Notes: generated by a model from the sequence alone, not told the origin. 64,000 nucleotides of DNA from Druceiella hillmani (GCA_039881145.1 JAYKKI010000015.1:23615501-23679500); one strand, 5' to 3'. Shown: positions 1 to 13,684, counted from the stretch's first letter. Numbers and translations: made by a program.

Positions 1-1540
1 TGTAGGTGTAGTATTTATAAAACATTTATTGTTTTATAATAATTCGTCACTATTTTACAAGACAATAGAGTTTCAAAAGGTACACAACTTAATTAATTAC
101 TACGTTAGTGATGAGCATAACAAAAACCTTCAACACCCATAACTGTTGTCGACCATAGTTATATCCAATTTTCAAGTGAATATCATACATGTTTCAGTAA
201 ATTCAGCGTTCACTTTCCTTATTCATATTAAAGTCACTTTCCTTATAAATACGATAATATTTCACGTTCTTTACATAAAAGTACAATTTTCACAATCCAG
301 CAAAAATAAAGACAGTGTGTACAAAAAAGGAAAACAATTTATCATTTCACTTCAATACGTTTTCTTTGACTTTTAGCCGTCTGAAATTGACATCATATTT
401 CAATCGTAAATCAGCTATGCCCACACTCGCAAATTTAGCGAACATAGGATGTTTGTGCACCCTATTAGTTAGTACACTGGCTTCGTTTTTCATAGAAGTT
501 AACACCTAAAGTAATTCTTATTGTAATCAGGATTCTTACCAAGTAATAGTCTTATTTTAAGTACCTTACTTCGTGTGTGTAACATAGAGAAAAATAATAA
601 TTGTATAATTGAGCGTCAAAATATTATACTATGATTAATTCTGAAATATTTGACCGTGGTAATTATTATGGACGTTTATTTAATTTTAGCTACTTTATAA
701 AAAATTAAATATACAAAATTAAAGAAAAAAGGAGAACAATAGACAAAAGTTTTTTTTCTTCAAAAAAATCTTAACAATTTTTTAAGATTCATTAGCGGGT
801 TCATCGTTAGTATAAAAACTAAGTTGGCGCGACCCGGGAGTAGATACATCAGCCGCCATTTTTATTTGCTATCTATTTTTTGTACAAACATCTAATCATA
901 CATTAAATAAGATTATTATCCAAATTGTAGACTTTTATACTCTTATTTTCAAATTGTAGAGTTTTATACTATTATTTTGAATATGCTCCAAATTTTGTAT
1001 AACTTTTTTTCTAAAGTCATCTTATGAACAAAACAAATTAAATGTGAAATGGTCGTACTATTTGCTGCAGCAAATAATTCTTTCCAATTATATTTAAATA
1101 TACTGTATTATTGAAAAATGCAACTAAAACATTTACGGTGGGTTTTGTCCAAATAAATGGAGTAAACTTATCATCTAATCATCATTCTACATTTGTATCT
1201 GTAATTACAAGGGACGTTTTATGGTCAAGTGCATTCAGATAATTTATAATGTTATGTTACATTTCTTCTCGTACACAATATTGTTTTCATCACGAGTGAT
1301 CACAAGTTAAAGTTTCAATTAATCTTAAGCCACATTTCGTCGCATGCACTATTTATTTGCCTCTCAAATTAATTTCTAACTACAAAACGATATAATTTTG
1401 CTTATATGTGGAAAACCATTAACAACCATTATTAAAGTATGATTATCCGTTTACGATTTGTTTACAAAAAGTGGAAAGAAAGAATTTTATAACCTGATTA
1501 CTTTAAAGATATCAAGAAAAAAATATAACAAATACATACT
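1..1540. other. AT-rich stretch with no recognisable gene
   Basis: Short open frames occur, such as 146-376 and 315-509, but they lack recognisable motifs and are expected by chance in DNA this AT-rich. I see no repeat or RNA gene. Confidence 0.6.
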
Positions 1541-1549
1541 TAAAGGCTT

Positions 1550-1620
1550 ACGGTCTTTGGTGTCGAAGCGCTTAGCGGTGTAGTGGGTCAATTCCAGGGT
1601 TCGATTCGTGCTTAATATTT
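1550..1620 (+). repeat. Possible tRNA-derived SINE fragment
   Basis: A box-B-like sequence, GGTTCGATTC, lies near 1600, with an A-box-like TAGCGGTGTAGTGG about 25 bases upstream. The spacing is shorter than in a real tRNA and no cloverleaf can be drawn, so a tRNA gene is unlikely. A decayed Pol III-derived SINE head is possible, as is chance. Confidence 0.2.
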
Positions 1621-1676
1621 ATTTGACATTAAACGGATGAAACAAAAAAATCATTTAGAAGGCTTCGATGAAAGTC

Positions 1677-1728
1677 GTTCGCGGTAATTTTTACTGCGAG
1701 TAATTTTTACTGCGGTAATTTTTATCTA
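1677..1728. repeat. Short tandem repeat, about 17 bp, three units
   Basis: The motif 'gcggtaatttttactgcg' recurs three times with small differences. Confidence 0.55.
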
Positions 1729-1870
1729 CATGAGATCAAGTACAACCCGATGATTGAACCCGATGAGTGTCCTATTGAGGTTGGTTCGATATTTGTACAT
1801 GTGATTGTTTAGGCATTCCTCTTTTCTATTTTAGTTAAAATTGCTAAATTTACATTTTTTTAGCCTAAAA

Positions 1871-2326
1871 GAAATTTAAGGAATTTATTTTTCCAATATT
1901 AAATACAAATCTTACAAGTCCTGTTTTTTGAGAAGGTTCTGGCCGTTTGTTGCTAATAATTTTCTATTCTTGAGTAGACGTCATTTTCCATATTTTAAAC
2001 TTTGAAACAAAGAAATAGCCAAGATTAGATAATAAGAAAGATCATTCATGAAGAACAAAGAAAAGAAAAAGATAAAAGGTAAAAAAAATGAACAGAGATT
2101 TAAGGAATTTATATTTCCATTATTAAATACAAATAATACAAGTCCTGTTTTTTGAGAAGGTTCTCGCCGTTTGTTGCTAATAATTTTCTATTCTTGAGTA
2201 GACGTCATTTTCCATATTTTAAACTTTGAAACAAAGAAATAGCCAAAAATATATAATAAGAAAGATCATTCATAAAGAACAAAGAAAAGCAAAAGATAAA
2301 AGGTAAAAAAAAATGAACAGAAATTT
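1871..2326. repeat. Tandem duplication of a 224-bp unit
   Basis: Two head-to-tail copies begin at about 1871 and 2095. Both contain 'caagtcctgttttttgagaa', 'gagtagacgtcattttcc' and an A-rich end rich in 'aaagaaaag'. The copies differ by a few substitutions, for example ggccg versus cgccg, so the duplication is fairly recent. The third-unit start 'gaaattt' at about 2320 marks the end. No coding frame is conserved. Confidence 0.85.
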
Positions 2327-2329
2327 GTA

Positions 2330-2779
2330 CTAGCAAGAACGGCGGCTCTCATGTATATTCATTGTAATAATTATGAACTGGTGTTAACCTTAACTCTTGT
2401 AAAAGATTAAAAAGCTGTTAAATGCAGTGTGAATATAAAACCAGTTGGCTCTACATAAAAGAGAAAAAATAATGTATTCAGCGAATAAGCGTAACGGAGA
2501 GCGTAGTTATAAAAAATATACTATATTTGCATAAACACGAGGAGAAATTAAATCGGAACCGGGCAATATAGAAAGATATACAGAGAGCACACACGAATGA
2601 AAACAATGAAAAAATACACATCTGAACTATAATTTCTGTCTTCATTATTGCAGCTTTTACTGCTTGGTTGAAAACTAACGTAAGAATAAAATACTTTTTG
2701 ACTGCCATCTTTAAAAACATTTACAAATTTATCATTTAATAAATGTAATTATCAAATCCGAATAATTAATTGAAAATTC
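2330..2779. other. AT-rich stretch without recognisable content
   Basis: The only frame is 2478-2720 on the minus strand (80 codons). It is rich in hydrophobic residues and Cys and matches no family I know. I see nothing else. Confidence 0.5.
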
Positions 2780-4030
2780 AAAGTTCATTTTATACTTTGC
2801 ATTTTTCCAAACAAGATAATTTTTTTTTCTTCAGAATAATTAAAGTTTACCGGTTGGGAAAATTCAAGAAATTTTATTCTACACACAAAAAGCTTAAAAG
2901 AAAATAAATAATTTCTCATCTTTACAATATTATTTTAACAAAGTAATAGAATTACAAATCTTCTCAATCACTAGGCTGCATTGTTCTATTGTTTTTTATT
3001 GAAGCTATGAAGGGTAATTGAAGAAAATATAAACGAAAAAATAACGAGCTCTGTTGGTAAATTGATGGCGATATTAATGAAAGCATTTAAAATTATTTTA
3101 AATGATTAAATATCTTTTTCCATTTCCTTCATTTTTGTAATGCCTCTATTGTTATGTTTCTGTGAGCTTTATTATTTTTTCTTCTAAGTTCACTATTTTT
3201 TCTTCTAAGTTTTCTTCTTAATTCACAACTTTTTTTTCTAATATATTGATTGCTGTTTTTAACAAAAATTAACTAATTTTTATTATAAGACAAACGTACT
3301 TATATTTATTTGATTTGTTTATATGAATATTAATACCACATTTATTTTAGTTTGAAATAAGGTAATATTTGCAATTGTCTGTCGAAAAGATTTGTCTTAG
3401 GTCCTTATAACGAATCAAAAATTGAAAAGTTTGTATGCTACTTGGAACTACGGGTACATGATAGCAACATATTTACAACATTTGCTCTCCGCAATCAAGA
3501 GTACCAACGTTTCATTAGTTACCGCTATATAAGTCACTTCGTATTCCTAATTTTTTTAAATATTTTTGTATTTACGTTTCTTATGTATTGTAAATAATTT
3601 TATTTTGTTTACATACCATGGATTGATATTTTTTGGGTTATCTTCATTTTCACATACCGCAAATAAAACAAAAATCTTTCATATGTGTCGAAAACTTATC
3701 ATAACACTAATGGCAATACTTATTGAATATTTACAAAAAAGAATAACTTTGTCAGAATAAAATATAATATTATTATTTAGTTTACTTACAATGGAGATCC
3801 GTTTCCATGTAATGCAACAGTTTATACTCGTATTTATTACAACTTCCTTATTTTGAACGGAGACGTTTTTTTCATTTGACCGTTGTATTGGTATATATTT
3901 AAAATATGTATAAATTGTTTTTTTCTTATAATATGTTATTTCCTTTTTTTGGTTTATTTTTTTTTAATAATAAATTATTATAAATTATAAAAAACATAAG
4001 TTTATGTGTATACTTATGAACTTTACGAAC
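2780..4030 (+). repeat. Dispersed repeat B, copy 1 (inverted partner at 41100-42330)
   Basis: The reverse complement aligns collinearly by eye with 41100-42330. Anchors include 'catggaaacggat' (rc of 3798-3811 versus 41403-41416), 'gagctcgttattttttc' (rc of 3032-3052 versus 42062), 'attattctgaagaa' (rc of about 2835 versus 42265) and 'ggtattaatattc'. Many substitutions and small indels separate the copies, so this is an old transposed or duplicated segment. There is no conserved reading frame. Ends are soft and no terminal repeats were found. Confidence 0.75.
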
Positions 4031-6798
4031 ACTGAAAAAACGGACTATCTGCAATAAGCAGCGGAAAATAACTTGAGACATGTAGAAATAAAACAAGTAA
4101 TTAGAAATATTACAAGTACTCTGGCTGCAGTACTAACTATAGACAAATGACTAAAACCACTGTGTTAACACTTGTCAGCTAAAAAATGACAAGGATTAAA
4201 CGTGGAGGCGTTTAACACTGTGATAGTTATTATCACACACACTGTGATCCTTATATTATCTTATAAAGGGGAAGGAAAAAGATCGTCCATTCTAAAATAT
4301 TTCATTTCATTTTCGACACTCCTATGAAATATAACGAGATTTGCTGAGAGATAAATATGTGATTGATAAGAGTAATTAAAGACTAGTAAGAAGAATTTCG
4401 TGAGTTACTAAAAAAGTGAAGAATTCAAGAACGGATATCCGTGCGGGAAGTATTATATATCAGTCAGTGTAGGCAGTGAGAAAATTTTGTCAGGCACATT
4501 GACAGACAAACTTTAATTATACAATTTCAACTTAAGTAAAAGATGCTAAATTTATTTGATGTAAAAGTTTGTAAAGGATCTTAATAGATTTAGTGAAATA
4601 AACGATATATATTAGGTTTTTTGTGCAAACTTCTTTGTCCCGTTAACATTATATCGCGTAAAATAATTAAATATATTGAATTAAGGTTATAATAATGCGT
4701 GTCTCTATTACCATTATATTCGTAAGGGAACAATAAATTGGAATTTCTGGTGGGATTCTCAATATATTCACATACCTTGCGTCATATATTGCGTTTAAGC
4801 GAAAAACGAGTAACACGCTATATGTGCGCAATGATGAGTGAAGGTGTATTTTTCTGATATAGCCAATCATGGGTTCCAAATATAGAAAGAAGAACGTTTT
4901 GATATCTCCTTAAATCGTTTTCAAGATCACTTGATCTTCAATATTAAATTTTTAAAAAATTATAAAGCCGTATTGAAGCAAATCCACCTGGGACTTAAAA
5001 TGTCGCATTGCCTGGGAACTTTCATGGAACTCTCATGGAACTACTGCAATATAAAAATAATTTAATTTTTAGGAGAAGAGGCAAAGTTCTGAATAATTAG
5101 CCTTCCGACTATCATCAGCTTCGCTTGCTGTCTAATTTCTTAAGAGAATGAAAATTTATAGGCAAAAACCGTCTTAAAATTGAAGTTAAAAATTTTTTCG
5201 TTTGAAAATCCAAAAGTATTATGTCAGAGAAATTTTATCTGCGCATAGACTTTCGCGGTTAATAATAGTTAATGATGATACTTATATAATTAAAAATATA
5301 TTTTGTTACTTATACATAAAAATGAAAATCACTCAGCAGGTTTATTAGTTTCAAACCTAATGTTTAAGATTGTTTTAATATTTATGGTTGTTGAACTTTT
5401 TCTTTCAATTTTAATTCAACTTAGAATTAGCATACTATATCATGATATGAAAACTTGTAACAGCATGTTAAGACGAAAAACTTATTCCAAAAATGCCAGC
5501 AGCTTTGTAAAAATCTTTTCAATAAGAAAAAAAATAACTATAGTATTAATGCTAGAACTTCCAATATAAAGTTTTAAAAGGTAAATGGAAACTTTTTTAT
5601 TAGTTTAATAGCTTGGGTACATTCTACGTTTCTTCTTCGTGTATTCCATAGTTACCCATATAAAAATCGAAAGCAACAGATATGATCGGATAGATCTATG
5701 ATTTTAACTATACTTTATTTTTCCGATATCGATTCCATTATTAATTATTCTTCCTAAACATAATTTTTTTATGATTTTATTAAATTCGAAACACGTAACA
5801 TTTATAAAATAAATTTCTATATAGATAATTACGCTTTTTCCATTCCGTTCACGTTTAATAAATGATGTTTGTTCAATGAATTTTCAGGAGGGGCCGGTTT
5901 TCTTCGAATGTTTATCCATGTGTAACGCGAGGAAGAAAAAAATCAAGTCTGAATATAATAAAATCTTTATACGCTGCAGTAGTGGTTCATTTATTACGTT
6001 TTTAATACACCGTAAATCGAAACAAGTGTTATTTTTTAATTAAAACAAACGCCGTAAATTGAATTGTGTTAATTAATATATTGCTAAGGAACGTAAATTG
6101 AGTTTCTTTGGATTAAATATAGAATCGGGTGCCAAGTGAAAGCTAATTTTCGTTTATGATAATTATGACATAAACAATAGTAGCAAGAAGTATACCAGAA
6201 AAATACATGACAGACAGCGTTAATCGTTAGAATATTAATGTTTATATATTTGTTTGGCATGACAGACTTGTCAGTCAATAGTGTACCGGCTAGCATTTGG
6301 AATGCCAATAAATAAAGCAATGTTTTCGACATGGTCAATTGTACGTTGCCCTGTCACGTGCGACATAAGACATACTATATTTTTTTCTGCACTCATTATG
6401 TTACAAGAAATACACACAGTATTTAAAGAAATATTTTAGATTTGTCTACTTTAATACTTCTTCTCGTTTTCACTTATCTTGGAATAATTTTTTTTTATTT
6501 CCGATTTATATTAAAATTCTTTAAATTTTTTACATAATATTTTCGTTATTTTATGAATATAAAGAGTAAGAAAAAACTCCACATCAGCCGTATTATGCTC
6601 TAATCTACAAGTTCTGCGCAGTAGCCCGATAGATATACTTATTACTTCATTAAGCCAGACAAATTATCCGGACATAGACACACAAATGCTAACCCAAAAG
6701 TACATAATTGATGTAAGTTTTGGTAAATTGGCCGATCTAGAGCGATAAATAAGGATTGAGTGGGAAAAATCCATACTATTCAGAATTTTATCATTTTA
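4031..6798. other. Long AT-rich stretch with no supported gene
   Basis: Small frames such as 4667-4879 (-), 5303-5569 (+) and 6084-6338 (-) have no recognisable motifs. Around 6010-6105 the motif 'cgtaaatcgaa/cgtaaattgaa' appears three times. Nothing else stands out. Confidence 0.55.
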
Positions 6799-6799
6799 A

Positions 6800-6815
6800 C
6801 ATATATATTTATATA

Positions 6816-6856
<41 letters not shown>

Positions 6857-6863
6857 GTGTGTA

Positions 6864-6896
<33 letters not shown>

Positions 6897-6902
6897 GTAC
6901 AC
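6800..6902. repeat. Compound (TA)n(TG)n microsatellite
   Basis: About 50 bases of TA dinucleotides pass into TG-rich repeats. The tract abuts the start of repeat A copy 1, as a (TA)n tract also does at the equivalent end of copy 2 (34743-34811), so it is probably part of the element. Confidence 0.95.
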
Positions 6903-6903
6903 A

Positions 6904-8175
6904 CTATTGTATAGGGGTTATAAAATAACATAAATTTGAAACTACGCGTGTAGATGCGTATTAGACATTAATCATAATTTATAATAGGTTGTCATCTAAT
7001 TTGTTATAACCTCTCACTAGGAAGTCACAACGCAAATGATTGATTTCACCTAAGGGTACGCTGAAAATAGCTCATTTGAAATTGTTGCAGCATTTAATGT
7101 TGTGGAAAATTCGTCGCGAAAAACTTTCAATTCACAGTTGAACGCGATAAGAATAGAGTAACTGGACTGGATTAATGTCCTCTCAAAGGTTTTCCCGCAA
7201 TACAATGGTCATAGATTGCCAAGGTAATCGCTGATCGTTTATTACTTTGATAGTGTATTGTGTTTTAAATTACTCTGTGCACCGAAAGGAAGTCGGGTTT
7301 TGATAATGGCTTAGGTATTTGAGATAAAATTCAGTTTTCTTTATCCCACGCAGCTTTTGTATGTGTTAAATAATCACGATGAAAAAAATGAAAATTTTTT
7401 TAATTATTGTTTTTGTATAAATAGAGAGCTTTAATAGAACACGTGTTCATATGAACCATTATATTTATCAGTTTATACAAGTACTCGTGTATTCCTATAT
7501 AAAAGTTAAGAAGGCTGAATTACTTTTGCAATTTTTCATCTCGCTATTGCTCTTGAAACTGAATAATGAAAAATACTAAAAATAAGTATCTCAGGCTGTA
7601 TTATTATTATTGGTATCAAGTAAAAATATGCTTAAGTATATAGGCTTCATTAGCAATATTATGTTATTAAAATGGAAGTTGTCGGCAGTTTATGAAATAA
7701 GGAAACCCGCGAAAGACAATAAAATTCAACATTATTAGCTTTTATGTAGGACTGAATTGTAAAGCAATAATATTTATAAGGCGGAAAATAATACTAAAGC
7801 ACAAAACCAACGGCTATCGTTTACCGGCAAGTCAATTTAAATGACCTACAGAAATCCACAAATCTAGATTATCTACTAAAGAGAGCAAAAAATGTTTTCA
7901 AATATTTTGCTGTTAGGATTATTTTTGTGAATTTAATAACTGGATTTTTCATTGGTATTCCATAAGGTATAAATCGCTTTAGGCAAGTGTAAATTCGCAA
8001 TAGTTTCTAAATAATATATGAAGTTGGTATTTATTGTAAATTGTTTCATCAAATGGCGACGAACAAACAATATCGAAAGAAATTGTTCATATTACATGCG
8101 TAAAAGTTTTAAAATTTCAAATGTTGTACCATCCAGATTTTTTAAACTCAATATAACGGTTTATAACAAAACCCA
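6904..8175 (+). repeat. Dispersed repeat A, copy 1
   Basis: The sequence aligns in inverse orientation with 33480-34741. Shared anchors include 'ggggttat' next to the (TA)n tract, 'gtaactggactggattaatg' (near 7157) against its complement near 34480, 'ttgatagtgtattgtgtttt', 'attcaacattattagctttt' and 'gtcaatttaaatgac'. No open reading frame or catalytic motif is visible. It is a non-autonomous mobile element or old duplicate. Fragments of the same family lie at 8880, 22600, 24640, 50850 and 62100. Confidence 0.75.
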
Positions 8176-8492
8176 ATAAATAGGAGGAAATTAATTTACA
8201 AAGTGAAGCAAAAAGCCATTCAGTAGAACCTTTTCATTTTAGAATAAATATTTTAAAAATTATAAAGAACCTACAGTTAAATTTTTAGAATTACAACTAA
8301 CTCTTTGTATTTAAAAAAAACATGCGTATGATTAAAAACAGGATACGTTATTATTACTTTGTTTTTTTTTTCTAAAGCGAATATTAAACATTTCTCAATT
8401 TTAAAAAACGAGTTATATGCCAAGTTTATTTACGATTCTATTGCTTTTTAAATTTGTGTTCATTAAAGTATGACTTTGGTATCCAATATAAA

Positions 8493-8539
8493 AAAAGTGC
8501 GTCTAAAGCATAGACGATCTATGCTTTAGACGCACTTTT
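8493..8539. repeat. Perfect 22-bp inverted repeat with 3-nt loop
   Basis: Bases 8493-8514 are exactly complementary to 8518-8539, and the loop is CGA. The stem is richer in GC than its surroundings. It ends in a run of T on the right and A on the left. It is too short for a normal pre-miRNA. Confidence 0.95.
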
Positions 8540-8879
8540 CTCTAGATCTCCTTTCCACAGTTGTTGAAAAAAAAGTCAAAAATTTGTTTTTGGCTCATAA
8601 AATGAACATCTTATATTTATCCCCATTTTTTGGAAAATCAATGTTAGTGATGTATGAAAGAAAATTTTATATGAGGTTATGATAGCTTATTACATCTTTT
8701 TCTTGCTTGGTAAGCTAAAACCCCTTTAAGACTAATTAGATAAAGGCGAACGGGAAAACACTCAGCAGGATGGCTTTGTAATATTTCCACTAGTGTGTTA
8801 TCAACAAGATCCCAAGTATTTATACCACACTAAAAACATCATTAAAATCAGACATTTATGTAAACATTTCTTACGACAG
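8540..8879. other. No recognisable content
   Basis: AT-rich sequence. I see no coding frame, repeat copy or RNA signal. Confidence 0.5.
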
Positions 8880-8960
8880 TTCAATGTACAATAGTGGAAT
8901 AACTGGACCGGTTTAATATCCTCACAACGGATGCCCTGCGGTACAGTATTTGCCTTCAGA
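8880..8960 (+). repeat. Repeat A fragment
   Basis: The segment around 'ggaataactggaccggttta' followed by 'cctcacaacgg' resembles the 7155-7200 core of repeat A copy 1. Only this core is recognisable. Confidence 0.5.
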
Positions 8961-11900
8961 AATTTACGAGTTTCTCTTTGTTAAAAATGAAAACTCTGAA
9001 GAAATTTACAGTACCGGCATTTTGTGAACAATATAAAGAAAATTGTAGTTTTTAGTAAATGGCTGTTATCATTAATTGTATGTTTTTCTTCTGAAAATAT
9101 ATTTGTTAAAATTTTTTCTGCGTGTGAAATCGTTTCTCGAAACACAAATTGAAATTTAGAAATTAGTTTTATGAAAACTACAATATTCTGTCAGTGTGTC
9201 ATTATTAAATTAACTGTCCATTACAATAAAACGAATAAAAATACGGATACATTGTAAATATAATATAACAGTAACTAAATTTACAAACATTTCAAGCATC
9301 AATATGGATAAAGAAAAGGGACAGGAGAACAGAAGAAAGAAAAACGTAGTGATAGGAAATCAAGATTTGAATATATTTTTCACACGACTTTTGAAAATAT
9401 AAATTAACGCTGTTTTAAATATTAGGACCACCGTTATTCTAGAATTTGGCAGTATTTATTCTGAAGGAGTACTCCTAAAAAGTTATGTTATATTCAGGAA
9501 GAAAGAGAGGGAGAAGGGATTCAGAAGGTTGTCAAAATTATGAAACCTAGGATCAGAATCGAGATAATTTAATCTAAATTTATACTTCAGTCTATTGAAG
9601 AGAAAACGAAATATGTAAATTGCTTATACCTGCCCGTAAACTCACTTATATCCATCCAGTTAAAATGTGTCTTATACTCAAAAATATGATAATATTTTCT
9701 CAGGCCGAATGTATAGCGAAAAAATAAACTTTGAGGCGTTCTAGTTTATTTCACCTATCTTCAATGAGAACACATGTATATATTTAAACAAGGGTAGTAA
9801 AAGCCTTTGATAAAGGAGGATTTTATTTTTTATTGTAATAAAATTTGCAAGACCCTTTAGAAGGTGTAGTTTGCTAAAAAAATTGGCTACCAACATCGTT
9901 TACTCATAGCTAAAATTTAACCAATTAGTGGGTAAAGGTCTTTAGTAGTTTATAAAACAGAACCAAATTATCTTTAGCATTGCTTGTCCAACCTACCGTA
10001 ATAACTTAGGATTTAGTAGGGTTAATTAAAATATATCTGCATTAATATTAGAAATAGCGGTTAAAATAATTGAGGGAACTAATGCAAATTTGCAGGTCAT
10101 ATGCATACAAAAGATATTCAAATTAAAATTTTTAACAACAGAGTATATAAATATTGAAAACCATCTAGAGGTAGACCAGTCACCAAGTCATTCCATACAG
10201 AAAAAGTGTTAGGTATTTTAACATATCACTTACGACTACGAAGATAGGATTTGAATCTTCAATCTAAAGACAGTTGAGAAACCTTAAGTTTCTTAAGCTG
10301 AGCAAGTAAAATGTCAGACTACATGATCAAATTCATAAGTCAAGAAATACCGATTATGTAATTTGTAAATTATTTATGGCTGAGTGTCTATCATTAATTG
10401 TCTCAATTAAAGGCTTGAACTCGTATGTTCAGCTTAAAAGCCTGTAAGGTATGTAAGAAATCAAAATTTTTCTAGATTACAGTGTAGAATATCGGTAAGT
10501 TGGGAGTGTAAAATGCGCTCGAAGATTTTTTATAAGAACGGTAGTTTTGAAAATAACTTGAATACTTGACTTGGGTAGGGGTGGAATTTTGAGCTCGGGG
10601 AACGATATACACTTTTTTTCATTCAAATGGGATGATTGCGGTTGCAAGTGAAGAGTTAAAGTTGTCAATACTCCAAAAATATTCCACGTTCCCTTAATGT
10701 ACTTAATCTTTGAGGAATGAAGTTTAGGCCAAAAAGTTACCCAAATTTTCCTCTAAAGCTAATATAGGAGAAGATGCTAACGATTTAATTATTTTGTATA
10801 TAAATATTTCTAACATAGAAAGGACAAAAACCATAATTCGTTTATGCTAAAAGACAAAAATTAATACCTGCTGAATAATCAATTTTTTACTGTTTCTATC
10901 ATAAATTAAAAAGGCCTGGTCAGTTTCAAACGTATGTATGTAGTTTCAATGTAACTGTAAGTATGTTTTTAAATTAATTATAAAAAGGTCTGATCTGGTA
11001 GTGTTTGTAAATAAAATCGAAATAATGATGTGACCTCAAACAGAAATTAAATATATCTTAACATATCGAAACAAGTATGCAACATAATTTTAATTTCCAC
11101 GTCTTCATATTACCGTAATGTTAGTAGTCATTAATGTGCACTTTAAAGCGTGAAATTGAAAAATGGACCTTAAATGTTACGTTTAATATAATAGATTACG
11201 TTTAACAATTATTTTTACATAACGTATTTGATCTGCATACTTACTTATTCTAAACTTTCAAATGCGACAAAAATATTAAAATCGCTTAATTGATTGTCGT
11301 CTCTGATTTCTCGCCTCCACATACCTCGCGCACTACTCGTTTGCGTTGTGTAGTTATCGTCAGATTGCATTCATATGATATTGCCTAATTTCGTTTTTAA
11401 CTTCATTTCTAGGCCACTGGTGTATACAAGTAGGTACTATTCTACTACATTATTTTATTTTGTTTTAAAGTTAATACTTGTCTCTTATGAATGCGTAAAA
11501 GCGAAAGCGACGTGAGTTTTTAATGGAAGAAAACAACAAGTTACTGAATAAAAAGGAAATTCTGTGCACATGTTCAAAATCAAGATTTGAAAAAAACTGT
11601 GTTTTATTGGCCAAAGAAAAGTATGATTCCATTAACCAAGATATGAAGGAATGAAAAAGTATAATATAGACTTTGTTAACAGACAAAATAGCAAAAAGAA
11701 AATTATGTATTATAATGTATAACCGATTATTTCATCTCATTTTAAAAGCAGTAATGGAATCGACTTTAGTGGTCGTAGATCTCAGCTACATGGAGAGGTG
11801 AGTTAAGTTTCTTCTCGTTTACCAAACCCGTTTTAGAACATTTTTAGTTTTGACACCACTCACTTAAAAGCGAGCAGATTAAGTAGCTTATCAGTTGCTC

Positions 11901-13684
11901 GACGTTTTTCTCTTACTTGGAGCAATGAACCTATTTTACATTCAGAAAATAGAGATAAATTTCGTAATCAATTATTAGACATCCTACAAAATTTGAGGTG
12001 TAAAATAGAAAAATAGGTGTGCTTATCGTAAAAACTCATTTCTGAGTAACTCTAAATGCTACAAATCTCTAGTTTATATTAAAAGCTAACTCGGTTAACT
12101 GATTTCCTTTTTCATTTGTCATTTTGTTGTCTTTAACTTGTTGGTTTTATTATATTATTAAACATCCTTACGTCTCTAATTTGAAATCAATTATTTTACT
12201 GACTACTATAAATTAAAGGTAATTTTAGTATTGAACGAATGTTTTAATCAAATAAATAACTTACTTTATTCACATTAACGAAGAATTGGCCCGCAATCTG
12301 TAGATTAACTAGTGTATCTGCTGAATTATTACGTAATCTTCGAAGAAAATATATTTTTTTGCACTATAACGGAATCGGCTAGGTAATCTGCAGACTAACT
12401 AGATAATGTGCGCCCATTAGCGGTAAAATATATGTGCTTGAAAAATAGAGTGGACTTTGTTGTAAATAATGTACAAGACTTAGTATCCTTAGGATCCAAG
12501 AAATAGATCTTTTTAAAGTATATGGTTTATTGTATAAAACGTATTTTTTTTAAGTACAATGGTGTAAAAGATAATGACAGAAGCAGTTAACAGAATAAAA
12601 TAAGATTTCAGAAATGAAAAAAGTTCTTCGTCATAGTCACATTTTTCTTCTCGTATAATTTTTGATAAAATTTTATATTATCAACATGTTTGAATATGCC
12701 GACATAATTTTTACCTTTCTCAGACATTCAGTTCTTTAGATATTCAGTGCTTAGACCCAATACAATATAGCTTGGTAAAATAGTACTTAATGTTTTAAAT
12801 TTACTTTGGAAAGGAAAGCGTTCCGAGATTTATAAGAATTATACTACAGAAATACCGGCTGGTCTTTGTTATATGGCTGCGGATCTAAAAAGAGAGTAAT
12901 TTATTAAAAAAAATTACCTCGTTATACATACTGTAGATCCAAAAAAAATTGCTGGTTTGGTGATAGATTCATTCTGCAACTTACAAGTTAACAAGTTTCT
13001 CTCACAGATAGCAAAATATTAGAAAAAAATTCCTGACAATTCTACTTCTTCCATAAATACTACATTTATTCAAAATGAAGTTTATTATTATAATAGTATT
13101 CGATCGAGTTTCTAAAGCAACATTGTAACTACCGTCTGCCGCACACAAACTCGAACTTGTGATCAATTGGAGTCCCTTTTATTTAGTTCCGTTATTTAAA
13201 TTCATCAAGTTTGGTACCTACAAAACATTATGCATAATTTTATTACTTTTTCGAGTTTTGACGACGATTTATCCCCAGATTCCCAAAAGTCACTCTTTCC
13301 ACTTTAAATGCTGCTATGTCCGGTAAATGCAAGTTTTTCTATTATAATAAATAACATGCTAGCAGAAGCCTTCGCATAATCTGCGTTTCGTTTCGTTAAA
13401 GGTAGTTTTTATTACTAGTCTTAGTACAGTATCAAAAAATGGAATAAATGGACTGAGAACGGACGGAGAAATATTTCAGGCTTTTACTAAACTAATAAAA
13501 CTTAATGATGAGTAAAAAGTTATGTAAAAGTCGTAAATTAAAATAAAATAAAACGCTATAAAAGTTTGCTTTTAAATATGTTTTCGCAAATTAATTCATA
13601 GGCATTCCTTAGTGCTTAATAAATATTATGTAAAAACTACAAAATGGAAACACTTAATACCACGTATTTTCTCACCGATGGAGA
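8961..13684. other. Long AT-rich stretch with no supported gene
   Basis: Frames at 10477-10668 (-) and 11471-11686 (-) look like chance. At about 12293 and 12390 there is an imperfect direct repeat, 'gcaatctgtagattaactag' against 'gtaatctgcagactaactag'. I see no transposase motif, tRNA or array. Confidence 0.5.

Noticed and set aside
1550..1620. A true tRNA gene
   Set aside because: Box-like sequences are too close together and no acceptor or anticodon stems form.
3566..3760. 64-codon frame in repeat B copy 1
   Set aside because: The matching region in copy 2 is not open in the same frame.
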